Below, in pieces: positions 50,022 to 59,007 of a DNA stretch of 64,000 bases. The translations under genes were made by a program, and so were the position numbers. The notes under the pieces are model-generated. The model was not told where the DNA came from. It was given only the letters and a program-made list of their open reading frames with translations, and did not search any database. Source of the stretch: Pirellula sp. (GTDB lineage: Bacteria > Planctomycetota > Planctomycetia > Pirellulales > Lacipirellulaceae); contig PNKX01000004.1 of assembly GCA_013822725.1 (NCBI GenBank), forward strand, positions 124,001-188,000, in the 5' to 3' direction. The first letter of the stretch is position 1. Each line of letters opens with the position of its first letter.

Positions 50022-51326
50022 TTAGGCCAACAGTTCTTTGCGAACCTTGCCGCCGTCGACGATTTCGATCGGCCGATCGCCGGGCGCCATCAATTCCTTG
50101 GCGGCCGCGATGCCGAGTTGGTTGTAGACCGTCGTCGCCAAATCTTCCGGCGAGACGGGGCAATCTTCCGGTTCCATCGCCGTCGGGCCCGAGGAACCAA
50201 TGACGGCGCCGCGCTTCATGCCGCCGCCGGCGAGAACGACGCTGAAGACCTTCGACCAATGGTCGCGGCCAGCCGTGCCGTTGATCTTCGGCGTGCGCCC
50301 GAATTCGGTGGTCACCAGCACCAGCGTCTTGTCGAGCAGGCCGCGTTCGTCGAGGTCGCTGATCAGCGCCGTGTAACCTTGATCAAACGCCGGCATCTGG
50401 GCACGGACGCCGGCCATGATGTTCACGTGATGGTCCCAGCCGGCGTAGGTCAGCGAGACGAAGCGAGCGCCCGCTTCCACCAGCCGGCGGGCGATCAGCA
50501 TCCGCTGGCCCGCTTCGTTCCGACCGTAGCGATCGCGCATCTCCGGCTGTTCGCCTTCGATGTTGAACGCATCTTGGGCTTTGGGCGAGCCGATCAGGTC
50601 GAAGGCCCGCTCATAGAACGAGCTCATCGCAGTGACGTTGTCGGCTTGCGACTTCTTCGCGAAGTGCTCGTTGACGGCCTCGAGCGCGGAGAGCCGACGT
50701 TCGTAGCGGGCCTGATCGACGCCTCCCGGCAGGTTGAGATCGCGAACCTTGAAGCCGGCTCGTGCCGGGTCATCGCCCAGGCTGAATGGGGCGTAGGAGG
50801 AACTCAGGTATCCCGGTCCGGCATAAATCGTCGGGGCGGAGGGGACGCAGATATAGGGGGGAAGATCGTTCCGCGGGCCAAATTCGTGGCTCACGACGCT
50901 ACCCATGCTGGGGTAGAGCAGCGCAGGACTCGGCCGATAGCCGGTGAACATATTGTGCTCACCCCGCTCATGGGCCGCCTCGCCGTGGGTCATCGAGCGG
51001 ACGACGGTGAGCTTATCGGCGATCCCCGCCATCTGCGGCAGCAGTTCGCTGAACGACTCGCCGGGGATCTTCGTGGGGATGGCCTTCAGTTCGCCCCGGT
51101 ATTCCAACGGAGCAAATGGCTTGGGGTCGAACGACTCTTGCGCCGCCAGCCCGCCCGGCAGGTTGATGTGGATGACGCTTTCCGCCACCACCGGCGGCGT
51201 CTCGAACTGATTCTCAGCCGCCTGGGCTTTGCGAATCGCGAGGTAATCGACCAAATTCAACCCGAAGCCGGCAACGCCGACCGCCATGAAACTGCGACGA
51301 CGAATCGGGGATCTGAGAAGCGCCAT
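50022..51326 (-). CDS. DUF1501 protein with Tat signal
   Basis: A 434-residue protein, first of the four-gene operon. The Tat signal is LRSPIRRRSFMAVGVAGFGL, with the RR-x-F core, so it is exported folded. The DUF1501 domain (alkaline-phosphatase/sulfatase-like fold) is marked by VIHINLPGGLAAQESFDPKP, VVRSMTHGEAAHERGEHNMF, LVLVTTEFGRTPKINGTAGR and DHWSKVFSVVLAGGGM. The ATG at 51326 is preceded by GGAGGGAG. DUF1501 proteins likely act with the DUF1549/DUF1553 proteins on an unknown, possibly sulfated or phosphorylated, polymer. Confidence 0.92.
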   Translation of the reverse strand: MALLRSPIRRRSFMAVGVAGFGLNLVDYLAIRKAQAAENQFETPPVVAESVIHINLPGGLAAQESFDPKPFAPLEYRGELKAIPTKIPGESFSELLPQMAGIADKLTVVRSMTHGEAAHERGEHNMFTGYRPSPALLYPSMGSVVSHEFGPRNDLPPYICVPSAPTIYAGPGYLSSSYAPFSLGDDPARAGFKVRDLNLPGGVDQARYERRLSALEAVNEHFAKKSQADNVTAMSSFYERAFDLIGSPKAQDAFNIEGEQPEMRDRYGRNEAGQRMLIARRLVEAGARFVSLTYAGWDHHVNIMAGVRAQMPAFDQGYTALISDLDERGLLDKTLVLVTTEFGRTPKINGTAGRDHWSKVFSVVLAGGGMKRGAVIGSSGPTAMEPEDCPVSPEDLATTVYNQLGIAAAKELMAPGDRPIEIVDGGKVRKELLA

Positions 51327-51558
51327 ACGAACTCCCTCCACTGGGGACAGCTGGGGCAGATGAACTCACGCAGTATCCATATGCTGGTGAGCTAGAATTC
51401 AGGCGATTGCTGCAAAGCTCCGAGTCGGCTTCGCACGCAACTTAAGAAACTACCTGGATGGGCGAGATGATGGGGGCGGGTGAGACGTCTGAAAGCATTA
51501 GCCCGACGGCTCGAATAACATGTGTGCTGCTGGCAGCTTAATGAATCCACCTCCGGAA

Positions 51559-51599
51559 GTCAAAGATCGAGCCCTTACGGTAGGCTGCACATCTTTGAC
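51559..51599. other. Inverted repeat GTCAAAGAT/ATCTTTGAC
   Basis: A perfect 9-bp stem (51559-51567 with 51591-51599) closes an inner AGCC/GGCT stem. It lies about 230 bp upstream of the DUF1501 start and could be an operator or part of a small RNA. Confidence 0.45.
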
Positions 51600-51680
51600 G
51601 ATCTAAGGTAACCGTCGATCACACTGTCTGGGTTCATCGCAGCGTAAGTGCTTACTAGTCCGGGTGTTTTGCATCGAAGA

Positions 51681-51728
51681 GAGGCACGATGTGAATCAGG
51701 TTTTATCTTAAATCACCAGCCGTGCCTC
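51681..51728. other. Inverted repeat GAGGCACG/CGTGCCTC
   Basis: A perfect 8-bp stem (51681-51688 with 51721-51728) with an inner GTGA/TCAC pair and an AT-rich loop containing TTTTATCTTAAA. It lies about 290 bp before the bicupin. The AT-rich loop stands out in this GC-rich context. Confidence 0.45.
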
Positions 51729-52016
51729 TACACGCTCAAATGCGCATAGCGACCGACGATTTGCAACACTTCAGAAATCTTCGTTGAGTGAAGACGGAGC
51801 GGCAGGATCGCCGGCGGCTACCGTCCGCTTACACCGCGAGCAACAGATATACGACTTCCCAGGCCCACGACGCGAGTCGAAGCCGCAAAGACTTCCCAAA
51901 ACCCCTCGCCTGACCGACCAGGGGGATTCGATATCGTAAGCGGGGTTGAACCACAGCTGCCTCTCCGGCCGCAGGAACGCCAATCGTGCCGCCGCTCCAA
52001 CCAGGGACCACGTCAC

Positions 52017-53147
52017 ATGCCTGAAAACTCCTTTCAGTCGAAGGCGACAGCCGATTACTTGTTTCGCAATAACACGCCCGATCCTCTCCTTTCGGGGCCC
52101 GCGCTACCAACGTTCAAATTCGCGCTGGAGGCTTCGGCGGGTCGCGTCGACAGCGGCAGCTTTGGGAAAGAAGCCACCGTCGAACAGTTGCCGATATCCA
52201 AAGGAATTGCCGGCGTCTCGATGCGGCTCGAACCAGGGGTGACGCGCGAACTTCATTGGCATGCCACTGCCGCTGAGTGGGCCATGGTGCTCGCTGGTCG
52301 CTGTCGCACCACGTTGGTTGATCCGCACGGCAATTCGGAAACCGACGACTTTGAGCCAGGAGACGTCTGGTACTTCCCCCGCGGCCACGCGCACTCGATC
52401 GAGTGCCTGGGCGATGAGCCGGTTCACTTCATCCTGATCTTCGACAACGGTTACTTCAGCGAATTCGGCACGTTCAGCATCACCGACTGGCTTGGGCATG
52501 TGCCGAAGGAATTGCTCGCCAAGAACTTTGGCCTCCCCGCCGACGCCTTCGTCGGAATTCCAGCAGGCGAGGTCTACTTCACCCACGGTCCGCGTCCGCC
52601 GGCATCTCCGATGCCGCCGCTGCAAGGCGCAGGACACACGTGCGCTACCCGGCATAAGTATCGCCTGCTGGCCGAAGAACCACACTCCGTACATAACGGC
52701 GGACGCGAATGGCGACTCGGCGCCGATAAGTTCCCGATCTCGCAAACGATGACCGGCGTCGTGCTCGATCTCGAACCGGGGGCGCTCCGCGAGCTTCACT
52801 GGCATCCCACTTCCGATGAGTGGCAATACGTCGTGTCGGGAGATGTGAGCGTGACGATGTTCGGCTCGCATGGGCGATTCCGCACAGAGTCTCTCAGTGG
52901 CGGCGACGTCGGTTACATTCCGCAAGGCTACGGCCACTCGATCGAGAACGTCGGCGCCACGACGGCCCGGATGTTGATCGCTTTCAATACAGGCGCCTAC
53001 GCGGCAATCGACTTGTCGCAATGGATTGCCGGCAATCCGGCCTACCTGCTGGCGGACCACTTTGGCAAGCCGCCCGAGTTTTTCGACGGTTTGCCGAAGC
53101 AGGACGTCTTCATTGCACCCGGTTCGCCTGGGCTGACGAAGCCGTAA
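52017..53147 (+). CDS. Bicupin of the oxalate decarboxylase family with altered lid
   Basis: A 376-residue manganese bicupin. N-cupin: RELHWHATAAEW (His80, His82, Glu87) and His126. C-cupin: RELHWHPTSDEW (His261, His263, Glu268) and His307. All eight metal ligands are present. The framework IFDNGYFSEFGTFSITDWLG matches the region of Bacillus OxdC whose lid is SENS, but here reads SEFG: the catalytic Glu (149) is kept and Asn-Ser is changed. It could decarboxylate oxalate or have shifted activity. It is cytoplasmic (no signal). Next to a Dps gene, which fits an oxidative or acid-stress role. Start ATG 52017. Confidence 0.85.
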   Translation: MPENSFQSKATADYLFRNNTPDPLLSGPALPTFKFALEASAGRVDSGSFGKEATVEQLPISKGIAGVSMRLEPGVTRELHWHATAAEWAMVLAGRCRTTLVDPHGNSETDDFEPGDVWYFPRGHAHSIECLGDEPVHFILIFDNGYFSEFGTFSITDWLGHVPKELLAKNFGLPADAFVGIPAGEVYFTHGPRPPASPMPPLQGAGHTCATRHKYRLLAEEPHSVHNGGREWRLGADKFPISQTMTGVVLDLEPGALRELHWHPTSDEWQYVVSGDVSVTMFGSHGRFRTESLSGGDVGYIPQGYGHSIENVGATTARMLIAFNTGAYAAIDLSQWIAGNPAYLLADHFGKPPEFFDGLPKQDVFIAPGSPGLTKP

Positions 53148-53239
53148 TGGTCCGGCCTCTCATCGATGCGATTGGCATTTGATATGCTGCATCGTTAGCT
53201 GGCGCATTACCCAATTGTCAAATCCTGGAGTCACACGAA

Positions 53240-53842
53240 ATGACTACCGCTACGAAAAACGGCCCCGCTGCAGGCAACCGCGCGACGCCGATCATCAACC
53301 AGAAAGCTCACGAGATCCAAGCGTTCGGCCACCTCGTCGCCATGCCGCTCGCGCTGAGCGAGAAGGCCCGCAAGCAAAGCGTCGACAACCTCAATCAGTT
53401 GCTGGCTGATACGATGACGCTCCGCGACATGTACAAGAAGCATCATTGGCAGGTCTCGGGGCCGACGTTCTACCAACTTCACCTGCTGTTCGATAAGCAC
53501 TACGGCGAGCAGTCAGAAATGGTCGACACGATCGCCGAGCGTATCCAGACGCTCGGCGGACTGAGCGTCGCCATGGCGCATGACGTCGCCGAGACGACCA
53601 CCATCCCGCGCGTGCCGAAGGGCCGCGAAGAAGCCCCCGTGCAGATCTCCCGCCTGTTGCAGGCTCACGAGATCGTCCTGCAGCTTTGCCACACGATTGC
53701 CAAGCAAGCGGCGGACTCAGGCGACGACGGCACCAACGACATGGTGGTTGGCGGCGTCATTCGCCCTAATGAAATGCAAGTGTGGTTCCTAGCCGAGCAC
53801 CTCGTGAACATGCCGTTGGCCGTCGCCGACGCTGGCGACTGA
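53240..53842 (+). CDS. dps: Dps-like DNA-binding ferritin
   Basis: A 200-residue starvation-induced ferritin that stores iron and detoxifies peroxide. The ferroxidase ligands are all in place and at the right spacing: His69 and His81 (KKHHW and LHLLFDKHYG), Asp85, Asp96 and Glu100. The N-terminus is extended (about 40 residues, basic) and could bind DNA. HHWQVSGPTFYQLHLLFDKH is the classical Dps signature. Start ATG 53240 with CTGGAG upstream. It ends in a strong terminator and lies 92 bp after the bicupin, possibly co-transcribed. Confidence 0.95.
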   Translation: MTTATKNGPAAGNRATPIINQKAHEIQAFGHLVAMPLALSEKARKQSVDNLNQLLADTMTLRDMYKKHHWQVSGPTFYQLHLLFDKHYGEQSEMVDTIAERIQTLGGLSVAMAHDVAETTTIPRVPKGREEAPVQISRLLQAHEIVLQLCHTIAKQAADSGDDGTNDMVVGGVIRPNEMQVWFLAEHLVNMPLAVADAGD

Positions 53843-53874
53843 GATTCGCTCCATCACGACCGTTCAAAGAGAAG

Positions 53875-53911
53875 AAAGGACCGGCGAGTTCATCGCCGGT
53901 CCTTTCTTTTT
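53875..53911 (+). terminator. Intrinsic terminator after dps
   Basis: A 13-bp stem AAAGGACCGGCGA / TCGCCGGTCCTTT with a GTTCA loop is followed by CTTTTT. It lies 33 bp after the dps stop and 31 bp before the convergent giant gene. Confidence 0.93.
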
Positions 53912-53941
53912 CGAATCGGTCCGCAAGGCATCGTCACTTGG

Positions 53942-56900
53942 CTAAGCGTTGGCTTTTAGGGCTACGATCTCCGCAGCAGTCAGGGCCCGATTGAATAGCT
54001 TCACGCCGTCGATGGCGCCGGCGAAGCCTCGGTATCCGTCGTCTTGAGCACCGATCGCCAGTGGTAGGCTATTCGAAGCGATTTGAAACGACGCATTCTT
54101 GCTGGCTTGCAGTACACCATTGATGTAAAGCTTGATCGTCGACCCATCGTAGGTGGCGGCGACGTGGAGCCAAGTGGAGCCGTTGGTTGGATATTTCGAA
54201 GTGCTGTTGACCCGGAACGAGTCTCCGCTCGACGCTTGATTGAAACGGACGAAGACCTTACCGTCGCTGCTGAGAGAGAGTTCAAAGCCGTCCGTCGAGT
54301 CCTGACGGCCTTTTTTCACAACGTACTGAGTGCCGCTCGTCGTCGGCTTGACCCAGGCCGCGATCGTGATCTGGTTACTCGGGTTCAATGCGGGAGCATT
54401 GTCGACCAATAAGTAATTGCTTTTGTTGAAGGAGAGCGCCTGGCCATTAACGCCGGTCGTCAACGACGGTGCGCCAACGACGGTCGCTGTTCTCCCTGCA
54501 CCCGACGAATCGCTGGTCGTGCCGCCGGCAATTGCATCCATGCGCCAGTCCCCGAGCAGTGACGGATCAGCGGACGGCGAAGCGGTGATCGTGATGGTCA
54601 CTTCGTCGAACGCCGTGAGACTGCCGTCAGACGCCGTCAAACGCACGATGTAAACGCCCGGAACCGAAAACGTAGCTTGCGTCGAAATGGCATTGGCGTT
54701 CGTAAACGCGACGCTGCCGGGACCGGAAACTTCGGCCCAAGTCGTCGTCACGCCCGACGCGGGGCCATCGTCAGTGACTGTCCCGGCGAGCGGAACCGCC
54801 GCTCCCTGCTGATAAGTCTGATCAATCCCTGCAGCGACGGTCGGGGCCTGGTTAGGGGCTGGCGATTGAACCGTGATGGTCACCTCGTCTTGAGCATTCA
54901 GCTGACCATCGCTCGCGGACAATCGCAGGACGTAAGTTCCAGGTTGTGAGAAGCTCGCGGTCGTCGTCGCATTCGCCGCCGTGCCGAACGTCACCGATCC
55001 TGGCCCTGACGCTTTGGTCCAGGCCATGGTGACGGGGCCAGGCAGCCCGTCGTCGCTCACTGTGCCGACAAGCGTTGTCGCAGACCCGAACTGAATGGAG
55101 GCGTCCGTCCCGGCGTTGACTGTGGGAGGGAGATTCGTCGGCGCTGCGGCAGTGACCGTCACCGTGAGTTCATCGTAGGTCGAGAACTCACCGTCAGAGG
55201 CTGTCAGGCGCAATACGTAAGTGCCAGGCGTCGAGAACGCCGCCGACGTTGGCCCCGATGCAGCGTTAGCGAACGTCACGTCGCCAGGTCCGGAACGTTT
55301 CGTCCACTGCACCGCGAGCGGCCCGGGGTGGCCGTCGTCGGTCGCCGCACCAGCGAGGGTCGCCGATTGGCCGACAGGAACTGTGAGATCAGTTCCCGCA
55401 TTGACGACTGGCGCGGCATTCTGGGGTTCGACTGGCGCCGACGCTGCATAGGTGACCAGCAAGCGCGGGCGTTGCGACACGGTAGACGTTTCGCTCGACC
55501 TAAAATCGAGTCCGTCGCTCGCGTCGCCGTAGTTCTGGAAGATCAATCCATGATTTGACAGCGGATCGTTGATCCACTCTTGCACCGCCGCGCGACCGGC
55601 GGCATTGAGATCGACGCGCAACGTCCCCGTGTTGCGAGAAGTAATGGAGCCGAGCGCGGAACCATTATGGTCCGAGGCGGCGCTGGCGCCCGCCGTCGCC
55701 CACGGACGGGCGACGCCAGCCACGTTCCAGTTGGCCCCCAACTCGTCCCATGCGCGTTCCATCGCAAACACGCTGTAAGAATGGACGGTGGTATTGGCGA
55801 CGTACAGTTCGAACGAGACGGAGACGACGACGCTGCCGGCCGGGATCGCCGAAACGTCCCAAGCGACAAGGCTCGCGATATCAGGGCTGCCGTCCATCTC
55901 CAGGGTTGCTATCGTGCCGTAATTCGTATTGGCATTGAGCGCGCGAATCATCGTGTCGCGCGTCCCCGTGTAGCCCGCCACGCCGTCTTGGAACGCGGCA
56001 ACGATAATTTCGCTCGGCGAAGGGTCGGGCGCGGGGGCGGCGACGACGATCGTCACTTCGTCGGCGTCAAAGTATTGGCCATCGTTGGCCGTGATGCGCA
56101 GCACGTACGTACCTGGAAGTGAGAACGTCGCTCGCGCATTCAACTTGGAAGAATCATCAAACGCCACGATGCCAGACCCGCTCAGCTTCGTCCAAGCGGC
56201 AGTCACGGCAGCGGGCAGACCGTCGTCTTGCACTTGTGCATTGAGCGCCGCCGCCGCGCCAACGACAATCGATTGATTCAGACCGGCGTCCACGACGGGA
56301 GGTCGATTAACCACGATCGTGCCAAAGCTGAAGAGGACGCTCTTCACGGTGCTGCCGTTCGAGGCGATCAGTGCAACCTCGTCGCTGAAGTTCTGTTTCG
56401 TGCTCGAAACATTCTGGATCGACCCACCAATCATCGTTTGGCGCGGTCCGAAACTGATGGAGGCTAGCGTCGTCTCCCGATACACGATGTTCGCGGTCCC
56501 TTCGCTCGCCGCGTAGGCGACGATGAGCTTACCAGCAGCCTCGTTGAGCAATACTATCGGGCGAGTTCCGCTGGTATCAACCGGGTAGAGCGAATTGTCC
56601 CACTGACCGTTGGGCCGGCGCACGATGAGGCCGATCTTCGTTTTACCGCCGCTGTCGTAGCTCGTTTTCACGGCTGCGTAAAGCGTACCGTCGGCCGCCA
56701 CGGCGACGTTCAGGTGATCGTCCGCCATGCCGCCGCCCGTGTTGAGCGCAGCGGCAGCTGCCGGCGCTTCGGCGACCGACCATTCGGTCGGCGCCGCGCC
56801 GTCGACGTGGTATCGATATCCGAACAGCTTGGAGTTCTGATTCGACCAGAGAACGCCGACCGTGCCGTTGGGAAGCGCCGTGATGACCGAAATGTCATCG

Positions 56901-57493
56901 GAGCCGATTCCTGACGCAACGGTGATCGGACTGCTCCAGCTCTGATAGATGCCGTCGCTGTAACGGACCTGCACCAGACTGCCGTTGTCGGCCGCGACCC
57001 ACAGACGCCCCGTCGTGTCGACGTCGATCGTGGCCGTCTCGGCGCCCGAGAGGGGAACGTTGACGAGTTGCGGTCGCATCGTCCACGGGACGTAGTTCCC
57101 AGCGCCATCGTATTCAATGCTGGCCAATTGGCTTGAAGCGCCATCAAACAATAAGATGTGACTGACGCCGCCGACCGCTTTCACATCAGCGGTGATGTTC
57201 TTGTTCGTTGAAAGCTGCAGCGTTTGCGTCCAGGTCGTTCCGTCGAGACGCCATACGGCAGCGCCGGCGGAGGATGGCATCACCGTCCACCACTGGTCGG
57301 CGTACTCCCAGACTTTTGACTGCGGCTTCTCGCCGGTGCCCTGCGAAACCGAGAAGTCGCTCAACGCGAGCGTCGCCAGCAGGCGGCGAGTCTCCAATGT
57401 TTCGAAGCGCAGCGACTGCGCCTCGGCCGGCTGCGTCTCACGACGCGGAGTTGATGAGATCAGGTTGCTGACTATTCTCTGAAGTAGATTCAT
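53942..57493 (-). CDS. Giant secreted protein: LEPR-like motif, PKD repeats, DNRLRE and LamG domains
   Basis: An 1183-residue surface or secreted protein. The N-terminus holds FETLETRRLLATLALSDFSV, a variant of the planctomycete LEPR-x-LL sorting motif (here TLETRRLL). Residues about 45-390 look like a beta-propeller. Four PKD/REJ-like domains follow (near 395-480, 690-780, 785-875, 880-970), the first split off by a DNRLRE-type domain (about 490-680, GTRDTMIRALNANTNYGTIA). The end is a LamG jelly roll (about 980-1180; LNPSNQITIAAWVKPTTSGT). All are adhesion modules without catalytic centres. It is the last gene of the minus-strand surface-glycan cluster. The ATG at 57493 is used. Confidence 0.88.
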   Translation of the reverse strand: MNLLQRIVSNLISSTPRRETQPAEAQSLRFETLETRRLLATLALSDFSVSQGTGEKPQSKVWEYADQWWTVMPSSAGAAVWRLDGTTWTQTLQLSTNKNITADVKAVGGVSHILLFDGASSQLASIEYDGAGNYVPWTMRPQLVNVPLSGAETATIDVDTTGRLWVAADNGSLVQVRYSDGIYQSWSSPITVASGIGSDDISVITALPNGTVGVLWSNQNSKLFGYRYHVDGAAPTEWSVAEAPAAAAALNTGGGMADDHLNVAVAADGTLYAAVKTSYDSGGKTKIGLIVRRPNGQWDNSLYPVDTSGTRPIVLLNEAAGKLIVAYAASEGTANIVYRETTLASISFGPRQTMIGGSIQNVSSTKQNFSDEVALIASNGSTVKSVLFSFGTIVVNRPPVVDAGLNQSIVVGAAAALNAQVQDDGLPAAVTAAWTKLSGSGIVAFDDSSKLNARATFSLPGTYVLRITANDGQYFDADEVTIVVAAPAPDPSPSEIIVAAFQDGVAGYTGTRDTMIRALNANTNYGTIATLEMDGSPDIASLVAWDVSAIPAGSVVVSVSFELYVANTTVHSYSVFAMERAWDELGANWNVAGVARPWATAGASAASDHNGSALGSITSRNTGTLRVDLNAAGRAAVQEWINDPLSNHGLIFQNYGDASDGLDFRSSETSTVSQRPRLLVTYAASAPVEPQNAAPVVNAGTDLTVPVGQSATLAGAATDDGHPGPLAVQWTKRSGPGDVTFANAASGPTSAAFSTPGTYVLRLTASDGEFSTYDELTVTVTAAAPTNLPPTVNAGTDASIQFGSATTLVGTVSDDGLPGPVTMAWTKASGPGSVTFGTAANATTTASFSQPGTYVLRLSASDGQLNAQDEVTITVQSPAPNQAPTVAAGIDQTYQQGAAVPLAGTVTDDGPASGVTTTWAEVSGPGSVAFTNANAISTQATFSVPGVYIVRLTASDGSLTAFDEVTITITASPSADPSLLGDWRMDAIAGGTTSDSSGAGRTATVVGAPSLTTGVNGQALSFNKSNYLLVDNAPALNPSNQITIAAWVKPTTSGTQYVVKKGRQDSTDGFELSLSSDGKVFVRFNQASSGDSFRVNSTSKYPTNGSTWLHVAATYDGSTIKLYINGVLQASKNASFQIASNSLPLAIGAQDDGYRGFAGAIDGVKLFNRALTAAEIVALKANA

Positions 57494-57837
57494 GCTTACT
57501 CTGGCGCCTTGCGCCCCAGGCGGCCGCATCGAATGCGGCGGTCGGACTGGGGAAGATGAGTAGTGCGTGCGGTGTGGGCCAGCTTTTCATGCTAGTTGGA
57601 GCTCCGTCAACTCAAAAGAAATGGAGGATATTCCGGCGGGCGCGATTATCCGGGCAAGGATTTGCCGGTTGTGCGGAACGGCTCGGCGCTTCAGCGCAAG
57701 GAGCCTCGGGCGCGCAGCAAATCGAGGCGCTCGACAATGCCGGCCGAGTAGCGCGCAACGCTATACGCCTGAGCAAATGGCGGCCCGCTGAGGCGGCGCC
57801 GAGAGAAGAGGTTTGATCAGCCCGCGCGGCCTAATGC
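57494..57837. other. Intergenic region without recognised features
   Basis: 344 bases between the giant surface protein and the GT2 gene, same strand. I see no gene, terminator or convincing promoter. Confidence 0.4.
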
Positions 57838-58722
57838 CTACGCGGCGCGCCGCGCCGAGGTTGACTTCCCAGCGGGGAATTGCAGGAGAGTCGACGCCGA
57901 CTCGTCGGCGGATTCCTTGCGGATGCCGTAGTCGGTCCACGTGACGCGTTGCTTGCGAACCTGGCTGCGATGCTCCAGATTCCAGCGCACGACGGCAGCG
58001 TCGACGTATCCCCGCCCATGCTCTAGATGGATGCAAACGGCGCGGTGACGGATCTGCATGGGGCGAATGCCAATGTTCACGAGGCGTTCGCCAAGTTCAC
58101 GGTCTTCGCCGCCGTAGCCCATGCGTTCGTCGAATCCGTTCACCTGCAAAAGATCATCACGCCAGCCGGAAGCATTGTGACCATTCCACGTGGCGCGAGT
58201 CGTCGTCAAGCGGTCCATCGCGCCGCCTAGCGCCTTAGGCGTGGCAATCATGATGCACTTCTTGTCGGGACGAAGACCATTGCGAACCAACCACGACGGC
58301 GAGAACGCCCGCCCTGAGACGACATCGTTGACTTCGAGTTGTTCGCTCAACCCAAGCGGCAGACGCACGAGTCCGCCCGAAAGAAAGCGCTTCGCGGCGG
58401 CAAACCGCTCGTGTGTGGCGAGAAAATCGTGGCGCGGAACGCAGTCGCCGTCGGAGAAGACAAGATAGTCGCCCGTTGCGGCGAGAATTGCTTTGTTCAG
58501 AATCTCGCACTTCCGAAAACCGTTGTCATCATGCCAGACATGCTTCAGCGGAAGCCGATAGGCGCGCTTGAGCCGCTCGATGGTCAGCAGCGTCTCCTGC
58601 GTGGAGCCGTCGTCGGCAATAACAATCTCGTCCGCACGGCGACTCTGCACCACGTACCCCCACAGGACTTTCTCAAGCCAGGTCGGCGAGTTGTAAGTCG
58701 CCAGCACGACGGATATGCGCAT
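57838..58722 (-). CDS. GT2 glycosyltransferase (chondroitin-synthase-like)
   Basis: A 294-residue cytoplasmic sugar transferase. The GT-A domain has SVVLATYNSPTWLEKVLWGY, IVIADDGST and the metal-binding motif LVFSDGDCVPRHDF (DGD). The C-terminal half carries GFDERMGYGGEDRELGERLV, the chondroitin-synthase-type catalytic motif (GGED). It has no membrane segment. It would add a hexose-type residue to a glycan. It follows the NTase-NDK-kinase fusion gene, 285 bp away, on the same strand. Confidence 0.9.
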   Translation of the reverse strand: MRISVVLATYNSPTWLEKVLWGYVVQSRRADEIVIADDGSTQETLLTIERLKRAYRLPLKHVWHDDNGFRKCEILNKAILAATGDYLVFSDGDCVPRHDFLATHERFAAAKRFLSGGLVRLPLGLSEQLEVNDVVSGRAFSPSWLVRNGLRPDKKCIMIATPKALGGAMDRLTTTRATWNGHNASGWRDDLLQVNGFDERMGYGGEDRELGERLVNIGIRPMQIRHRAVCIHLEHGRGYVDAAVVRWNLEHRSQVRKQRVTWTDYGIRKESADESASTLLQFPAGKSTSARRAA

Positions 58723-59007
58723 ACCGGGCCCCCCTCGTCGACTGCTGCGTCAGTCTGACAGTAGGGGATGCGATAACGATACGATCGCTCGCCGCGATCG
58801 CCCTACGAAAGGCACGCGACAAAAGGCAGTCCCGCGATTTGGGTCGACGACGCCTTCAGCGGTTCGCCAACCGGCGAACCAACGCTCCCCCTGCGTGAAG
58901 ACTTATCGTGCATTCACGCGCGGGACTGAAAATGGATGCGGGGCGTCGTTAAACTCGCCGCTAGCTCCGCTAGCGACAACTACAAGCAGGGCGACGAATC
59001 AAAGCCT

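Larger units (their letters stand above)
51327..52016. other. Non-coding region with two palindromes
   Basis: A 690-bp stretch between the divergent DUF1501 operon and the bicupin gene. Short minus-strand frames (near 51771-52016) have no ribosome-binding site and no family resemblance, so I do not call them genes. Two inverted repeats (51559-51599 and 51681-51728) are the only structure I see. Both promoters must be here, but none is convincing. Confidence 0.45.

Noticed and set aside
51860..51960. A tRNA-like fragment (GGCTTCGACTCGC resembling a T-arm on the minus strand)
   Set aside because: No acceptor stem, D-arm or anticodon arm can be drawn around it, so it is not a tRNA.
51771..52110. 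Minus-strand frames of 60-93 codons before the bicupin
   Set aside because: No ribosome-binding site and no family resemblance; two overlapping frames compete in the same DNA, and the longest runs into the bicupin start.
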